Below, in pieces: positions 16,485 to 26,593 of a stretch of DNA of 64,000 nucleotides. The notes under the pieces were generated by a model. The model worked only from the letters and a program-made list of their open reading frames with translations, was not told where the DNA came from and ran no database searches. Each line of letters begins with the position of its first letter. Position 1 is the first letter of the stretch. Made by a program: the position numbers and the translations under genes. Origin of the DNA: Solimonas flava DSM 18980 (lineage in GTDB: Bacteria; Pseudomonadota; Gammaproteobacteria; Nevskiales; Nevskiaceae); assembly GCF_000426685.1 (NCBI RefSeq), contig NZ_AUFV01000012.1:86658-150657 (forward strand). The letters are read 5' to 3'.

Positions 16485-16601
16485 TCAATGCGGCACATCT
16501 GCCGCGGCCATGCGCCGCCGCACGGGCTCTGGCAGGCGGAACGGTGCATCCTTGTGGCGGGTGACGATGGCGTCGTTGCCGATGCAGTTGAGAATGGGCA
16601 T
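16485..16601 (-). pseudogene. remnant resembling a type III DNA methyltransferase N-terminus
   Basis: A 38-codon frame begins immediately after the parE stop. Its start, MPILNCIGNDAIVTRHKDAP, resembles the N-terminus of mod-type site-specific DNA methyltransferases (MPxLNxIGKxAVVxHHxxVP). The catalytic DPPYN region is missing and the frame stops at once. The 80 bases up to the DUF6933 gene carry no usable frame. I read it as the scar of a lost restriction-modification gene; the match is from memory and short. Confidence 0.45.
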
Positions 16602-16940
16602 TCAGTATTCTTCGCTCTGATCGGACGGTGTCATCCAGGCTGGAATGTCGCGCTGGGCGTGCAGGATGCGCCAGATCTCGATCCGGGTTTCGTGTTCAAC
16701 GTAGAACAGCAGATAAGGAAACTTTTCCAGCTTGCGGAACCGCAGCCCCGGCAAGTTCAGGCTGACGGCATAGCGGCTGGAGCCGAGGCGTGGATTTTCG
16801 CCGATCTGGCGCATCGCCTTGCGCATTGCCTGCACCCATCGGTCCGCTAGCGCAAAGCCGCCTTCGCTTGCGTACCAGCGGATGCCCTCCTCTATGTCGT
16901 GCTCGGCGCCTGGCAGAACGATGACGGGCTTTACCGTCAC
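16602..16940 (-). CDS. parE: ParE-family toxin of a type II toxin-antitoxin system
   Basis: 112 residues of the RelE/ParE superfamily: PGAEHDIEEGIRWYASEG near the start and the RRF-like core GLRFRKLEKFPYLLFYVEHE with RIEIWRILHAQRD near the end. Family members inhibit gyrase or cleave mRNA; ParE-type members poison gyrase. It overlaps the antitoxin stop by 4 bases (ATGA), the usual coupled arrangement. The C-terminal tail beyond RDIPAW is slightly longer than typical. It appears intact. Confidence 0.88.
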   Translation of the reverse strand: MTVKPVIVLPGAEHDIEEGIRWYASEGGFALADRWVQAMRKAMRQIGENPRLGSSRYAVSLNLPGLRFRKLEKFPYLLFYVEHETRIEIWRILHAQRDIPAWMTPSDQSEEY

Positions 16941-17176
16941 GCCTTGCTCCGCTGCCGGGCGCGTTCGCGCATCTCCTCAAAGAAGGCATCGTCCGCCAAA
17001 CGGCCCGACCCAGAGTTGGCGCCTTCGAGCAGCATGCCCCGCAGCTTTTCGATATCGCGCTGCTTGCGGATTAGGTCGCGCAGGTATTCGCTGGTCGAGC
17101 CGTAGGCATGCTCGGCGACCTGTTCGTCGATGAACGCCTTGAGTTCATCCGGCAGGGAGATGTTCATCGTGGCCAT
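16937..17176 (-). CDS. parD: ParD-family antitoxin
   Basis: 79 residues from the ATG at 17176 (another ATG at 17185 and a TTG at 17197 are possible starts). MATMNISLPDELKAFIDEQV is the standard ribbon-helix-helix start of ParD antitoxins, followed by GSTSEYLRDLIRKQRD; the acidic C-terminal part would wrap the toxin. It is upstream of and overlaps parE. A perfect inverted repeat just ahead (17191-17207) is a likely autoregulatory operator. Confidence 0.88.
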   Translation of the reverse strand: MATMNISLPDELKAFIDEQVAEHAYGSTSEYLRDLIRKQRDIEKLRGMLLEGANSGSGRLADDAFFEEMRERARQRSKA

Positions 17177-17190
17177 GCTGTTCATCCGTC

Positions 17191-17207
17191 TTGGCAAAGA
17201 TTGCCAA
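17191..17207. promoter_or_regulatory. ParD operator candidate
   Basis: TTGGCAA-AGA-TTGCCAA, a perfect 7-base inverted repeat, 15 bases ahead of the chosen parD start. ParD dimers bind such repeats to repress their own operon. Its position decides against the TTG start at 17197, which would put coding sequence inside the operator. Confidence 0.7.
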
Positions 17208-17249
17208 TACGCTAACGGGCCGCCGGCACTGACGCAAGACAGCCCGACA

Positions 17250-17699
17250 TCACGCGCCGTCTGGGATATCGGGTTCGACGAGCTTGGCGAGCATCGCCAG
17301 CGATTCCTGCCAGCCGAGGTAGCAGAACTCGGTCGGGATCGCGTCGGGGATGCCTTCCTGGACGATCGTGACTTCGGTGCCGCAGGAAACGGCCTTCAGG
17401 TCGACGGTGACCTGCATCTCGCCGGGCAGGTTCGGGTCTTCGAACGCGTCGACGTAACGCAGTCGCTCGCCGGGCTTCAGCTCCAGATACTTGCCGCCGA
17501 ACGAATGCGTGTGGCCGGTGCCGAAGTTGGTGAAGGACATGCGGTAACTGCCGCCGACGCGCGCGTCCATGCTGTGGACGGTGGCGGTGAAGCCGTACGG
17601 CGGCAGCCATTTGCACATCGCCGCCGGATCGATGAACGCACGGTAGATGCGCTCGGCCGGCGCGCGAAGGACTCGGTGGAAGCGGACGGTACCGGTCAT
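17250..17699 (-). CDS. SRPBCC / AHSA1-like START domain protein
   Basis: 149 residues with the AHSA1-type pattern RVLRAPAERIYRAFIDPAAM...WLPPYGFTATV and a C-terminal helix GWQESLAMLAKLVEP. These small alpha/beta grip proteins bind hydrophobic ligands; the ligand here is unknown. A GGAG ribosome binding site stands 8 bases from the ATG. Its leader region contains the folded element at 17716-17806. It lies between acnD and the parD operator and has no known role in the methylcitrate cycle. Confidence 0.85.
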   Translation of the reverse strand: MTGTVRFHRVLRAPAERIYRAFIDPAAMCKWLPPYGFTATVHSMDARVGGSYRMSFTNFGTGHTHSFGGKYLELKPGERLRYVDAFEDPNLPGEMQVTVDLKAVSCGTEVTIVQEGIPDAIPTEFCYLGWQESLAMLAKLVEPDIPDGA

Positions 17700-17715
17700 G
17701 GCAGTTCTCCTTCAG

Positions 17716-17806
17716 AAAATCTCATCCGGGGACAGCACCCCTTGTGCTGTCCTCCTGTCGATACGTCGAACGGGCGCCGGCGAAATCGACAACCGGATGA
17801 GATTCT
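17716..17806 (-). repeat. highly folded element: outer stem with two inner hairpins
   Basis: AATCTCATCCGG (17718-17729) pairs perfectly with CCGGATGAGATT (17793-17804). Inside are two further perfect stems: GGACAGCAC / GTGCTGTCC (17730-17738 and 17744-17752, loop CCCTT) and TGTCGAT / ATCGACA (17756-17762 and 17785-17791). Together they would form a three-way junction in DNA or RNA. It fills the gap between acnD and the SRPBCC gene and could be a REP-type/MITE-like repeat, a processing site, or a leader RNA of the SRPBCC gene. Confidence 0.7.
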
Positions 17807-17814
17807 GACCGCGC

Positions 17815-20424
17815 TCAGGCCGCCTTGCTGGACTCCAGGAAGTCCTGCGCGAAGCGCTGCAGCACGCCGCCGGCTTCGTAGATCGAGACTTCCTCGTCCG
17901 AGTCCAGGCGGCACAGCACCGGCACTTCCAGCTTCTCGCCGTTCTTGCGGTGGATGACCAGCGTCAGGTCGGCGCGCGGCTTGCGCTCGCCGATCACGTC
18001 GAAGGTCTCGGTGCCGTCGATGCCCAGCGTGAGGCGCGTCGTGCCCGGCTTGAACTGCAGCGGCAGCACGCCCATGCCGATCAGGTTGGTGCGGTGGATG
18101 CGCTCGAAGCCTTCGGCGACGATGGCCTCGACGCCGGCCAGACGCACACCCTTGGCCGCCCAGTCACGCGAGGAGCCCTGGCCGTAGTCGGCGCCGGCGA
18201 CGATGATCAGCGGCTGCTTGCGCTCCATGTAGGTTTCGATCGCTTCCCACATGCGCACGACCTTGCCTTCCGGCTCGATGCGCGCGAGCGAACCCTTCTT
18301 CACCTTGCCGTCGACCACCGCCATCTCGTTGACGAGCTGCGGGTTGGCGAAGGTCGCGCGTTGCGCGGTGAGGTGGTCGCCGCGATGCGTGGCGTACGAA
18401 TTGAAGTCCTCTTCCGGCAGACCCATCTTGGCCAGGTACTCGCCGGCCGCGCTGTCGAGCAGGATCGCGTTCGACGGCGAGAGGTGGTCGGTGGTGATGT
18501 TGTCCGGCAGCACCGCGAGCGGCCGCATGCCCTTGAGCGTGCGGGCGCCGGCCAGCGCGCCTTCCCAGTACGGCGGACGGCGGATGTAGGTCGACATCGG
18601 GCGCCAGGCGTACAGCGGGCTGGACGCGCCTTCGACGGCCTTGAAGTTGAACATCGGCTCGTAGACGCGGCGGAAGAATTCCGGCTTGACGCTCTGCGCG
18701 ACGATGGCGTCGATCTCGGCGTCGCTCGGCCAGATGTCCTTGAGGCGCACTTCCTTGCCGTCGCGGTCGACGCCGAGCACGTCCTTCTCGATGTCGAAGC
18801 GCACGGTGCCGGCGATCGCGTAGGCGACGACCAGCGGCGGCGACGCGAGGAAGGCCTGCTTGGCGTACGGATGGATGCGGCCGTCGAAGTTGCGGTTGCC
18901 GGACAGCACGGCGGTCGCGTACAGATCGCGGTCGATGATCTCCTGCTGGATCTTCGGATCGAGCGCGCCGGACATGCCGTTGCAGGTCGTGCAGGCGAAC
19001 GCGACGATGCCGAAGCCGAGCTGTTCCAGCTCCGGCAGCAGCTTGGCCTCTTCCAGATACAGCTGCACGGCCTTGGAGCCGGGCGCCAGCGAGGTCTTGA
19101 CCCAGGGCTTGCGCGCCAGGCCGCGGGCGTTGGCGTTGCGCGCCAGCAGGCCGGCGGCGATGACATTGCGCGGGTTCGAGGTGTTGGTGCAGCTGGTGAT
19201 CGCGGCGATGATGACGGCGCCGTCCGGCATCAGGCCCTCGGCCTCCTGCTGCAGCGCCTTGTCGAGATCGACGGCGATGCCGCGCTCATGCAGCGCGCTG
19301 GTCGGCAGGCGGCGGTGCGGGTTCGACGGACCGGCCATGTTGCGCACGACGGTCGAGAGATCGAACTTCAGCACGCGCTCGTACTCGGCGGTCTTCAGCG
19401 CATCGGCCCACAGGCCGGTCTGCCTGGCGTAGTTCTCGACGAGCTTGACCTGCGCGTCGTCGCGGCCGGTGAGCTTGAGATAGTCGAGCGTCTGCTGGTC
19501 GATGTAGAACAGCGCGGCGGTCGCGCCGTACTCCGGGCACATGTTGGAGATCGTCGCGCGGTCGCCGATGGTCAGCGCCGCGGCGCCTTCGCCGTAGAAC
19601 TCCAGATACGCGCCGACGACCTTCTCCTTGCGCAGGAACTCGGTCAGCGCGAGCACCACGTCGGTCGCGGTGATGCCGGGCTGCGGCTTGCCGGAGAGCT
19701 CGACGCCGACGATGTCCGGCAGGCGCATCCACGAGGCGCGGCCGAGCATGACGTTCTCCGCTTCGAGGCCGCCGACGCCGACCGCGATGACGCCGAGCGC
19801 ATCGACGTGCGGCGTGTGCGAGTCAGTGCCGACGCAGGTGTCCGGGAAGGCGACGCCGTCCTGCACGTAGATCACCGGGCTCATCCGCTCCAGATTGATC
19901 TGATGCATGATGCCGTTGCCCGGCGGAATCACATCGACGTTCTCGAACGCCGTCTTGGTCCAGTTGATGAAGTGGAAGCGGTCGTCGTTGCGGCGATCCT
20001 CGACGGCGCGGTTCTTGGCGAACGCGTTCTTGTCGAAGCCGCCGTACTCGACGGCCAGCGAGTGGTCGACGATCAGCTGCACCGGCACGACCGGATTCAC
20101 CTTCGCCGGATCACCGCCCTTGTCGGCGATCGCGTCGCGCAGGCCGGCGAGATCGACGAGCGCGGTCTGGCCGAGGATGTCGTGGCAGACGACGCGCGCC
20201 GGGAACCACGGAAAATCGAGATCGCGCTTGCGCTCGATGAGCTGCGACAGGTAGGCGTCGATCCTGCCCGGTTCGGCACGGCGCACGATGTTCTCGGCGT
20301 GCACGCGCGCGGTGTACGGCAGCTTCGCCCAGGCGCCCGGCTGGATGGCATCGACGGCCGCACGCGCGTCGTAGTAGTCGAGCTGCGTGCCCGGGAGGTT
20401 CTTGCGGAAGGCGGTATTTGTCAT
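17815..20424 (-). CDS. acnD: AcnD, Fe-S dependent 2-methylcitrate dehydratase
   Basis: About 869 residues of the aconitase family. Cluster ligands are visible in ITSCTNTSNP and, later, FACTTCNGMSG (CxxC), the C-x~65-CxxC pattern for a [4Fe-4S] centre. The swivel domain near the C-terminus has GADYGQGSSRDWAAKG. Proximity to prpC and the presence of prpF identify it as AcnD rather than housekeeping aconitase A. The ATG at 20424 is preferred; a GTG at 20433 is in frame. Downstream of prpC by 147 bases with two hairpins between. Confidence 0.93.
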   Translation of the reverse strand: MTNTAFRKNLPGTQLDYYDARAAVDAIQPGAWAKLPYTARVHAENIVRRAEPGRIDAYLSQLIERKRDLDFPWFPARVVCHDILGQTALVDLAGLRDAIADKGGDPAKVNPVVPVQLIVDHSLAVEYGGFDKNAFAKNRAVEDRRNDDRFHFINWTKTAFENVDVIPPGNGIMHQINLERMSPVIYVQDGVAFPDTCVGTDSHTPHVDALGVIAVGVGGLEAENVMLGRASWMRLPDIVGVELSGKPQPGITATDVVLALTEFLRKEKVVGAYLEFYGEGAAALTIGDRATISNMCPEYGATAALFYIDQQTLDYLKLTGRDDAQVKLVENYARQTGLWADALKTAEYERVLKFDLSTVVRNMAGPSNPHRRLPTSALHERGIAVDLDKALQQEAEGLMPDGAVIIAAITSCTNTSNPRNVIAAGLLARNANARGLARKPWVKTSLAPGSKAVQLYLEEAKLLPELEQLGFGIVAFACTTCNGMSGALDPKIQQEIIDRDLYATAVLSGNRNFDGRIHPYAKQAFLASPPLVVAYAIAGTVRFDIEKDVLGVDRDGKEVRLKDIWPSDAEIDAIVAQSVKPEFFRRVYEPMFNFKAVEGASSPLYAWRPMSTYIRRPPYWEGALAGARTLKGMRPLAVLPDNITTDHLSPSNAILLDSAAGEYLAKMGLPEEDFNSYATHRGDHLTAQRATFANPQLVNEMAVVDGKVKKGSLARIEPEGKVVRMWEAIETYMERKQPLIIVAGADYGQGSSRDWAAKGVRLAGVEAIVAEGFERIHRTNLIGMGVLPLQFKPGTTRLTLGIDGTETFDVIGERKPRADLTLVIHRKNGEKLEVPVLCRLDSDEEVSIYEAGGVLQRFAQDFLESSKAA

Positions 20425-20475
20425 GGCTTGCACTGAACGCTGGCTGCAACAGAAGAAGACAATGGTTTCGCAACG

Positions 20476-20549
20476 ATCGGCGCCTCGCTATCGCGAGACG
20501 CCGATTGCGCTGACTCGTAACGCTAGGATCCCCACGCTTTCGCGTGGGG
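20476..20549. repeat. two strong hairpins between prpC and acnD
   Basis: First: ATCGGCG-c-CTCGC-TATC-GCGAG-a-CGCCGAT (20476-20505), 12 pairs with one mismatch. Second: CCCCACGC-TTTC-GCGTGGGG (20530-20549), 8 perfect pairs. Neither has a T-run on the minus strand, so they are not standard terminators. They may be palindromic repeats or mRNA processing/stability elements that set acnD levels relative to prpC. Confidence 0.6.
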
Positions 20550-20571
20550 GCCCGCCACGCTACTCGCAGCG

Positions 20572-21729
20572 CTACTTTCTGTCCTTCAGCGGCACGAACT
20601 TGAGGTCTTCCGGGCCGACGTAGTTGGCGGACGGACGGATGATCTTGCCGTCGATGCGCTGCTCGATGATGTGCGCGCTCCAGCCCGAGGTGCGGGCGAT
20701 GACGAACAGCGGCGTGAACATGTCGGTCGGCACGCCCATCATGTGGTAGCTGACGGCGCTGAACCAGTCGAGGTTCGGGAACATCTTCTTGATGTCCCAC
20801 ATCACCGTTTCGAGACGCTCGGCGATGTCGAACATCTTCGTGCTACCGACTTCCTTGGACAGCTCGCGCGCGACTTCCTTGATGACCTTGTTGCGCGGAT
20901 CGGCGATCGTGTAGACCGGGTGGCCGAAGCCGATGACGACTTCCTTCTTCTCGACGCGAGCCTTGATGTCGGCTTCCGCCTCGTCCGGATTGTCGTAGCG
21001 CTTCTGGATCTCGAACGCGACCTCGTTGGCGCCGCCGTGCTTCGGGCCGCGCAGCGCGCCGATGCCGCCGCAGATCGCCGAGTACATGTCGGAACCGGTG
21101 CCGGCGACGACGCGGCAGGTGAAGGTCGAGGCGTTGAACTCGTGTTCGGCGTACAGCACCAGCGAGGTGTGCATCGCCTTGACCCAGCTCTCCGGCGGCT
21201 TGACGCCGTGCAGCAGGTGCAGGAAGTGGCCGCCGATCGAGTCGTCGTCGGTTTCGACGTCGATGACCTTGCCGTTGTAGGCGTAGTGGTACCAGTACAG
21301 CAGCATCGAGCCGAGCGAGGCCATCAGCTTGTCGGCGATGTCGCGCGCGCCCGGATGGTTGTGGTCGTCCTTCTCCGGCTTGACGCAGCCGAGCACCGAG
21401 ACGCCGGTGCGCATCACGTCCATCGGATGCGCCGAAGGCGGCAGCTGTTCGAGCGCGGTCTTCACGGCGGCCGGCAGGCCGCGCAGCGACTTCAGCTTGG
21501 CCTTGTAGGCGGCCAGCTCGGCGACGTTCGGCAGCTTGCCGTGCACCAGCAGGTGGGCGATTTCTTCGAACTCGCACTGCGCGGCGACATCGAGGATGTC
21601 GTAGCCGCGGTAGTGCAGGTCGTTGCCGGAGCGGCCGACCGTGCACAGCGCGGTGTTGCCGGCGGCGGTGCCGGACAGGGCTACCGATTTCTTCGGCTTG
21701 AAGGTCGGGGCCGTGGTGTTGTCGCTCAT
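20572..21729 (-). CDS. prpC: PrpC, 2-methylcitrate synthase
   Basis: 385 residues of the citrate synthase family, the short type typical of PrpC. It condenses propionyl-CoA with oxaloacetate. Conserved features: [14 protein letters not shown] near the start, [28 protein letters not shown], and GFGHPVY with the catalytic histidine, then a catalytic aspartate region near FPNLDWFSA. The neighbours prpB, acnD, prpF and prpR make methylcitrate synthase the natural call over citrate synthase. Confidence 0.95.
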   Translation of the reverse strand: MSDNTTAPTFKPKKSVALSGTAAGNTALCTVGRSGNDLHYRGYDILDVAAQCEFEEIAHLLVHGKLPNVAELAAYKAKLKSLRGLPAAVKTALEQLPPSAHPMDVMRTGVSVLGCVKPEKDDHNHPGARDIADKLMASLGSMLLYWYHYAYNGKVIDVETDDDSIGGHFLHLLHGVKPPESWVKAMHTSLVLYAEHEFNASTFTCRVVAGTGSDMYSAICGGIGALRGPKHGGANEVAFEIQKRYDNPDEAEADIKARVEKKEVVIGFGHPVYTIADPRNKVIKEVARELSKEVGSTKMFDIAERLETVMWDIKKMFPNLDWFSAVSYHMMGVPTDMFTPLFVIARTSGWSAHIIEQRIDGKIIRPSANYVGPEDLKFVPLKDRK

Positions 21730-21757
21730 GACTCTCTCCAGGTGTCGCGTGTTGAAT

Positions 21758-22366
21758 TCAGGCGTCCGCCGCCGGTGGCGCGGACGTACGGGTGGCTTTC
21801 TCGAGCAGCCGCTCCAGCATCTCGATCTGCCGGTTCTGCAGATCCACCAGCGTCGCCCAGTCCTGCTCGCGCAGCTGGTTGAGCTTCTCGTGGACCTGCA
21901 GGATTTCCAGCTCCGACTTGATGTTGACCTCGTAGTCGTTCTCGGCGCGCAGGCGGTCGATCGCCGCCTGGCGGTTCTGGCTCATCATGATGACCGGGGC
22001 CTGGATCGCAGCCAGGCACGACAGGCACAGATTGAGCAGGATGTACGGATACGGATCGAAGGCCCTGGCGAGCATGAAGCTGTTGATCGCCATCCAGATC
22101 ACGATGCACACGCCGAAGCCGATGATGAAGTTCCAGCTGCCGCCGATCTCGGCAACGCGGTCGGCGACGCGCTCGCCGAGCGAACGCTCACGGGCGTAGT
22201 CGCGCGCGACGTTGCGCGAGACGCGGCGCTGGTGGACGAAGCGCTCCACCACCCGGTGTTCCTCCGGTGGCAGCTTGTCCAGATCGGCCTGCAGCAGACG
22301 GCGCGCCGTGGCGCGCCGGTCGATGCGGCTGCTTTGCGGATCAAGGGCGGCACGCTTCTGGCTCAT
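21758..22366 (-). CDS. DUF1003 membrane protein
   Basis: 202 residues from the ATG at 22366 (MSQKRAALD). Two membrane helices: [19 protein letters not shown] and [23 protein letters not shown], then [24 protein letters not shown] and a coiled-coil C-terminus, the DUF1003 pattern. Function unknown. It is inserted between prpB and prpC on the same strand (28 and 31 base gaps), so it must be transcribed with the methylcitrate genes. Confidence 0.88.
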   Translation of the reverse strand: MSQKRAALDPQSSRIDRRATARRLLQADLDKLPPEEHRVVERFVHQRRVSRNVARDYARERSLGERVADRVAEIGGSWNFIIGFGVCIVIWMAINSFMLARAFDPYPYILLNLCLSCLAAIQAPVIMMSQNRQAAIDRLRAENDYEVNIKSELEILQVHEKLNQLREQDWATLVDLQNRQIEMLERLLEKATRTSAPPAADA

Positions 22367-22397
22367 CGTCGGAACTCTCGCGGAAAAACCGCGCCGA

Positions 22398-23282
22398 TCA
22401 TGCTCCCTTGGCGGCGAACAGCGCATCCAGGCGCTGCTCGAAGGCGTGATAGCCGATGCGGTCGTACAGCTCCTCGCGCGTCTGCATGGTGTCGATGACA
22501 CTCTGCTGATGACCGTCGCGACGGACCGCCCGGTAGACGTTTTCGGCGGCCTTGTTGGCGGCGCGGAAAGCGGACAGCGGGAACAGCTGGATGCCGACGC
22601 CGACCGAGGCCAGCTCGTCGCGCGTGAACAGCGGCGTCTTGCCGAACTCGGTGATGTTGGCGAGCACCGGCACCTTCACGGCATCGACGAACTTCTTGTA
22701 GGTCGGCAGATCGTAGGCCGCCTCGGCGAAGATCGCGTCGGCGCCAGCCTCGACGCAGGCGATCGAGCGCTCGATCGCGGCGTCGACGCCTTCCATCTGG
22801 ATCGCATCGGTACGCGCGATCAGGAAGAAGTCCGGATCGGTCTTGGCATCGGCCGCCGCCTTCACGCGGTCGACCATTTCGCCCTGCGTGACGATCTCCT
22901 TGCCCGGACGGTGGCCGCAGCGCTTGGCGCCGACCTGGTCCTCGATGTGGCAGGCGGCGGCGCCGGCCTTGATCAGGCTCTTGATCGTGCGCTCGATGTT
23001 GAACGCGGAAGGACCGAAGCCGGTGTCGATGTCGACGAGCAGCGGCAGATCGCAGACGTCGGTGATGCGACGGACGTCGGTCAGCACGTCGTCCATGGTG
23101 TTGATGCCGAGGTCCGGCAGGCCCAGCGAACCGGCGGCGACGCCGCCGCCCGACAGATAGATGGCCTTGAAGCCGGCGCGCTGGGCGAGCAGCGCATGGT
23201 TGGCATTGATGGCGCCGATGACCTGCAAGGGCTTTTCGGCAGCGAGGGCGGCGCGGAAACGCGCACCAGCGGAAGACGTCAT
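22398..23282 (-). CDS. prpB: PrpB, 2-methylisocitrate lyase
   Basis: 294 residues of the isocitrate lyase/PEP mutase superfamily. It splits 2-methylisocitrate into pyruvate and succinate. The active-site loop KRCGH is at 120-124 (Cys122), with DIDTGFG at 84-90 and HIEDQ at 112-116. First gene of the prp operon; its leader holds a sigma-54 type -24/-12 element, with prpR divergent. Confidence 0.96.
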   Translation of the reverse strand: MTSSAGARFRAALAAEKPLQVIGAINANHALLAQRAGFKAIYLSGGGVAAGSLGLPDLGINTMDDVLTDVRRITDVCDLPLLVDIDTGFGPSAFNIERTIKSLIKAGAAACHIEDQVGAKRCGHRPGKEIVTQGEMVDRVKAAADAKTDPDFFLIARTDAIQMEGVDAAIERSIACVEAGADAIFAEAAYDLPTYKKFVDAVKVPVLANITEFGKTPLFTRDELASVGVGIQLFPLSAFRAANKAAENVYRAVRRDGHQQSVIDTMQTREELYDRIGYHAFEQRLDALFAAKGA

Positions 23283-23361
23283 GACGGCTCCTCAGTGATC
23301 GGCGGACGAAAAGCGCCGCCGCGAGGGTCGGGCATCCGCCGGTGAATGGTGCGCCCTTGTA

Positions 23362-23377
23362 CTCAAAGGCCGTGCCA
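23362..23377 (-). promoter_or_regulatory. sigma-54 promoter for the prp operon
   Basis: On the minus strand TGGCAC-GGCCT-TTGAG matches TGGCAC-N5-TTGCW; the -24 GG is intact and the spacing to -12 is right, with GA in place of GC at -12. Transcription would start about 12 bases on, near 23350, giving a leader of about 70 bases before prpB. PrpR next door carries the sigma-54 interaction loop GAFTGS, which fits. Confidence 0.7.
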
Positions 23378-23464
23378 GCCGGTGCCGAACCGCCAGGAAC
23401 CTCACAGATCACTGATTCAAAAGAAATATCCTCAGGCTCCGGCAGACCGGCCGCGATGCGATGG

Positions 23465-23507
23465 AACACGTGACGTTTCAGATTGACGTTTCATGAAACA
23501 CGTGAAC
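23465..23507. promoter_or_regulatory. repeat cluster, candidate PrpR upstream activating sequence
   Basis: Two direct copies of TGACGTTTCA (23471-23480, 23484-23493), a perfect palindrome GTTTCATGAAAC (23488-23499) and two copies of AACACGTGA (23465-23473, 23497-23505). The cluster lies about 90-140 bases upstream of the sigma-54 element and just before prpR, the normal place for enhancer sites of a sigma-54 activator that also controls itself. Confidence 0.65.
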
Positions 23508-23523
23508 GCCGACTTGGAACATA

Positions 23524-25149
<1,626 letters not shown>

Positions 25150-25488
25150 GCAAACGCCGCACCCGCCCGATCGTCCTCGCCGGTACCGCGAAGCGATCCG
25201 GCAGCGATGGCGGACTGGCGGTGCGGCCGTGGAGAGCTTCGCCGCTGCGCGCCTCGCCACGAGAAATTTGCGTACGCCCGAGCGCGCCGAAAGAGCAAGC
25301 GCCCGGCGCCACCCGAAACCGCCGGCGCGCACGCAGTGCCGCGCCATGCGGCCCTCGGCTCGCCGCGCGAAGAAGTCGCCGTTGCGCGCCGCGCCGGGAT
25401 CGCGAGCCCCGCGTGCAGCCGCAGGCCTGTCAGCGCACCGCGGGCACGGCGCTCACGAGATCGGCCTGCGACGCAGGCGGATTCGCGC
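25150..25488. other. intergenic region between convergent prpR and fabH
   Basis: 339 bases of G+C-rich DNA between converging genes. I see no gene, no hairpin with a T-run and no repeat worth naming. Confidence 0.5.
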
Positions 25489-26448
25489 TCAGAAGACCAG
25501 CAGCGCAGCGCCCCAGGTCATGCCGCCGCCGACCGCTTCGAGCATGACCTTGTGGCCGCGCTGGATGCGGCCGTCGCGCACCGCGGCGTCGAGCGCCAGC
25601 GGCACCGAAGCCGCGGAGGTGTTGCCTTGCCGCTCGACCGTGGTGACGATGCGCTCGCGCGGCAGGCCGAGCTTGTCGGCGGTGGCCTGGATGATGCGGA
25701 TGTTGGCCTGGTGCGGCACCAGCCAGTCGAGGTCGCTGCCCTTCAGGCCGTTGGCGTCGAGCGCCTCGCGGCAGACCTCGTCGAGTACCTTGACCGCGAA
25801 CTTGAACACCGCCGGACCGTCCATGTAGACGAAGGCGCGGCCGTGGATCTCGCCGTTGTGGACCGAGCCCGGCACGTTGAGGATGCCGCTCTGGCTGCCG
25901 TCGGCGTGCAGATGCGTCGACAGGATGCCCGGCGTGTCGCTGCGCTTGAGCACCACCGCGCCGGCGCCGTCGCCGAACAGCACGCAGGTGCGGCGGTCGC
26001 TCCAGTCGAGCAGGCGCGAGAACACCTCGGCGCCGACGACCAGCGCGCATTTGCACTGGCCGCTGGACACGAACTTGTCGGCGATCGCGAGCGCGTAGAC
26101 GAAGCCGGTACAGACCGCCTGCACGTCGAGCGCGGCGCAGCCCTTGATGCCGAGCTTGTGCTGCAGCAGTGCCGCGGTCGACGGGAACATCATGTCCGGC
26201 GTCGTCGTCGCAACGACGATCAGATCGATTTCGGAGGCTTCGATGCCGGCCGCGTCGAGCGCCTGGCGCGCGGCGTTCAGCGCGAGATCCGAGGTCTTCT
26301 CGTCCGGCGCCGCGACGTGGCGGCTGCGGATGCCGGTGCGCGAGAAGATCCACTCGTCGCTGGTGTCGATGCGGCTCTCCAGCTCCTGGTTGCTCAGGGC
26401 CTGGGCAGGCAGGTAGCTGCCGGTACCGACGATACGGGAATACGCCAT
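25489..26448 (-). CDS. fabH: FabH-type beta-ketoacyl-ACP synthase III
   Basis: 319 residues with the full catalytic triad: Cys113 (QAVCTGF), His246 (PHQAN) and Asn276 (GNTSA). FabH starts fatty acid synthesis by condensing acetyl-CoA, or in some bacteria other acyl-CoAs, with malonyl-ACP. No other fab gene (plsX, fabD, fabG, acpP) is next to it, so it may be a second copy rather than the housekeeping enzyme. Transcribed on its own, downstream of the RND operon terminator. Confidence 0.88.
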   Translation of the reverse strand: MAYSRIVGTGSYLPAQALSNQELESRIDTSDEWIFSRTGIRSRHVAAPDEKTSDLALNAARQALDAAGIEASEIDLIVVATTTPDMMFPSTAALLQHKLGIKGCAALDVQAVCTGFVYALAIADKFVSSGQCKCALVVGAEVFSRLLDWSDRRTCVLFGDGAGAVVLKRSDTPGILSTHLHADGSQSGILNVPGSVHNGEIHGRAFVYMDGPAVFKFAVKVLDEVCREALDANGLKGSDLDWLVPHQANIRIIQATADKLGLPRERIVTTVERQGNTSAASVPLALDAAVRDGRIQRGHKVMLEAVGGGMTWGAALLVF

Positions 26449-26538
26449 CTCTTTCTCGCAGGGGATATGAGGACTTGTCGTCCGGGGGCCGTGCGTTGCG
26501 GCCGGTCCGCCATCTTAGCGCGGCGCGCGGGCCAAACG

Positions 26539-26565
26539 AAAAAGCCCCGCGGCGAGCCGCGGGGC
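26539..26565 (-). terminator. Rho-independent terminator of the RND efflux operon
   Basis: Minus strand: GCCCCGCGG-CTC-G-CCGCGGGGC type stem (26544-26565) followed by TTTTT (26543-26539). It lies 28 bases after the permease stop codon. Confidence 0.9.
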
Positions 26566-26593
26566 CAGATCCGACGCGGGAGCGCGGCGCGCC

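Noticed and set aside
17950..20436. 828-codon open frame on the plus strand opposite acnD
   Set aside because: The minus frame encodes a complete aconitase-family protein; the plus frame is a composition shadow rich in R, A, V, D and H with no domain.
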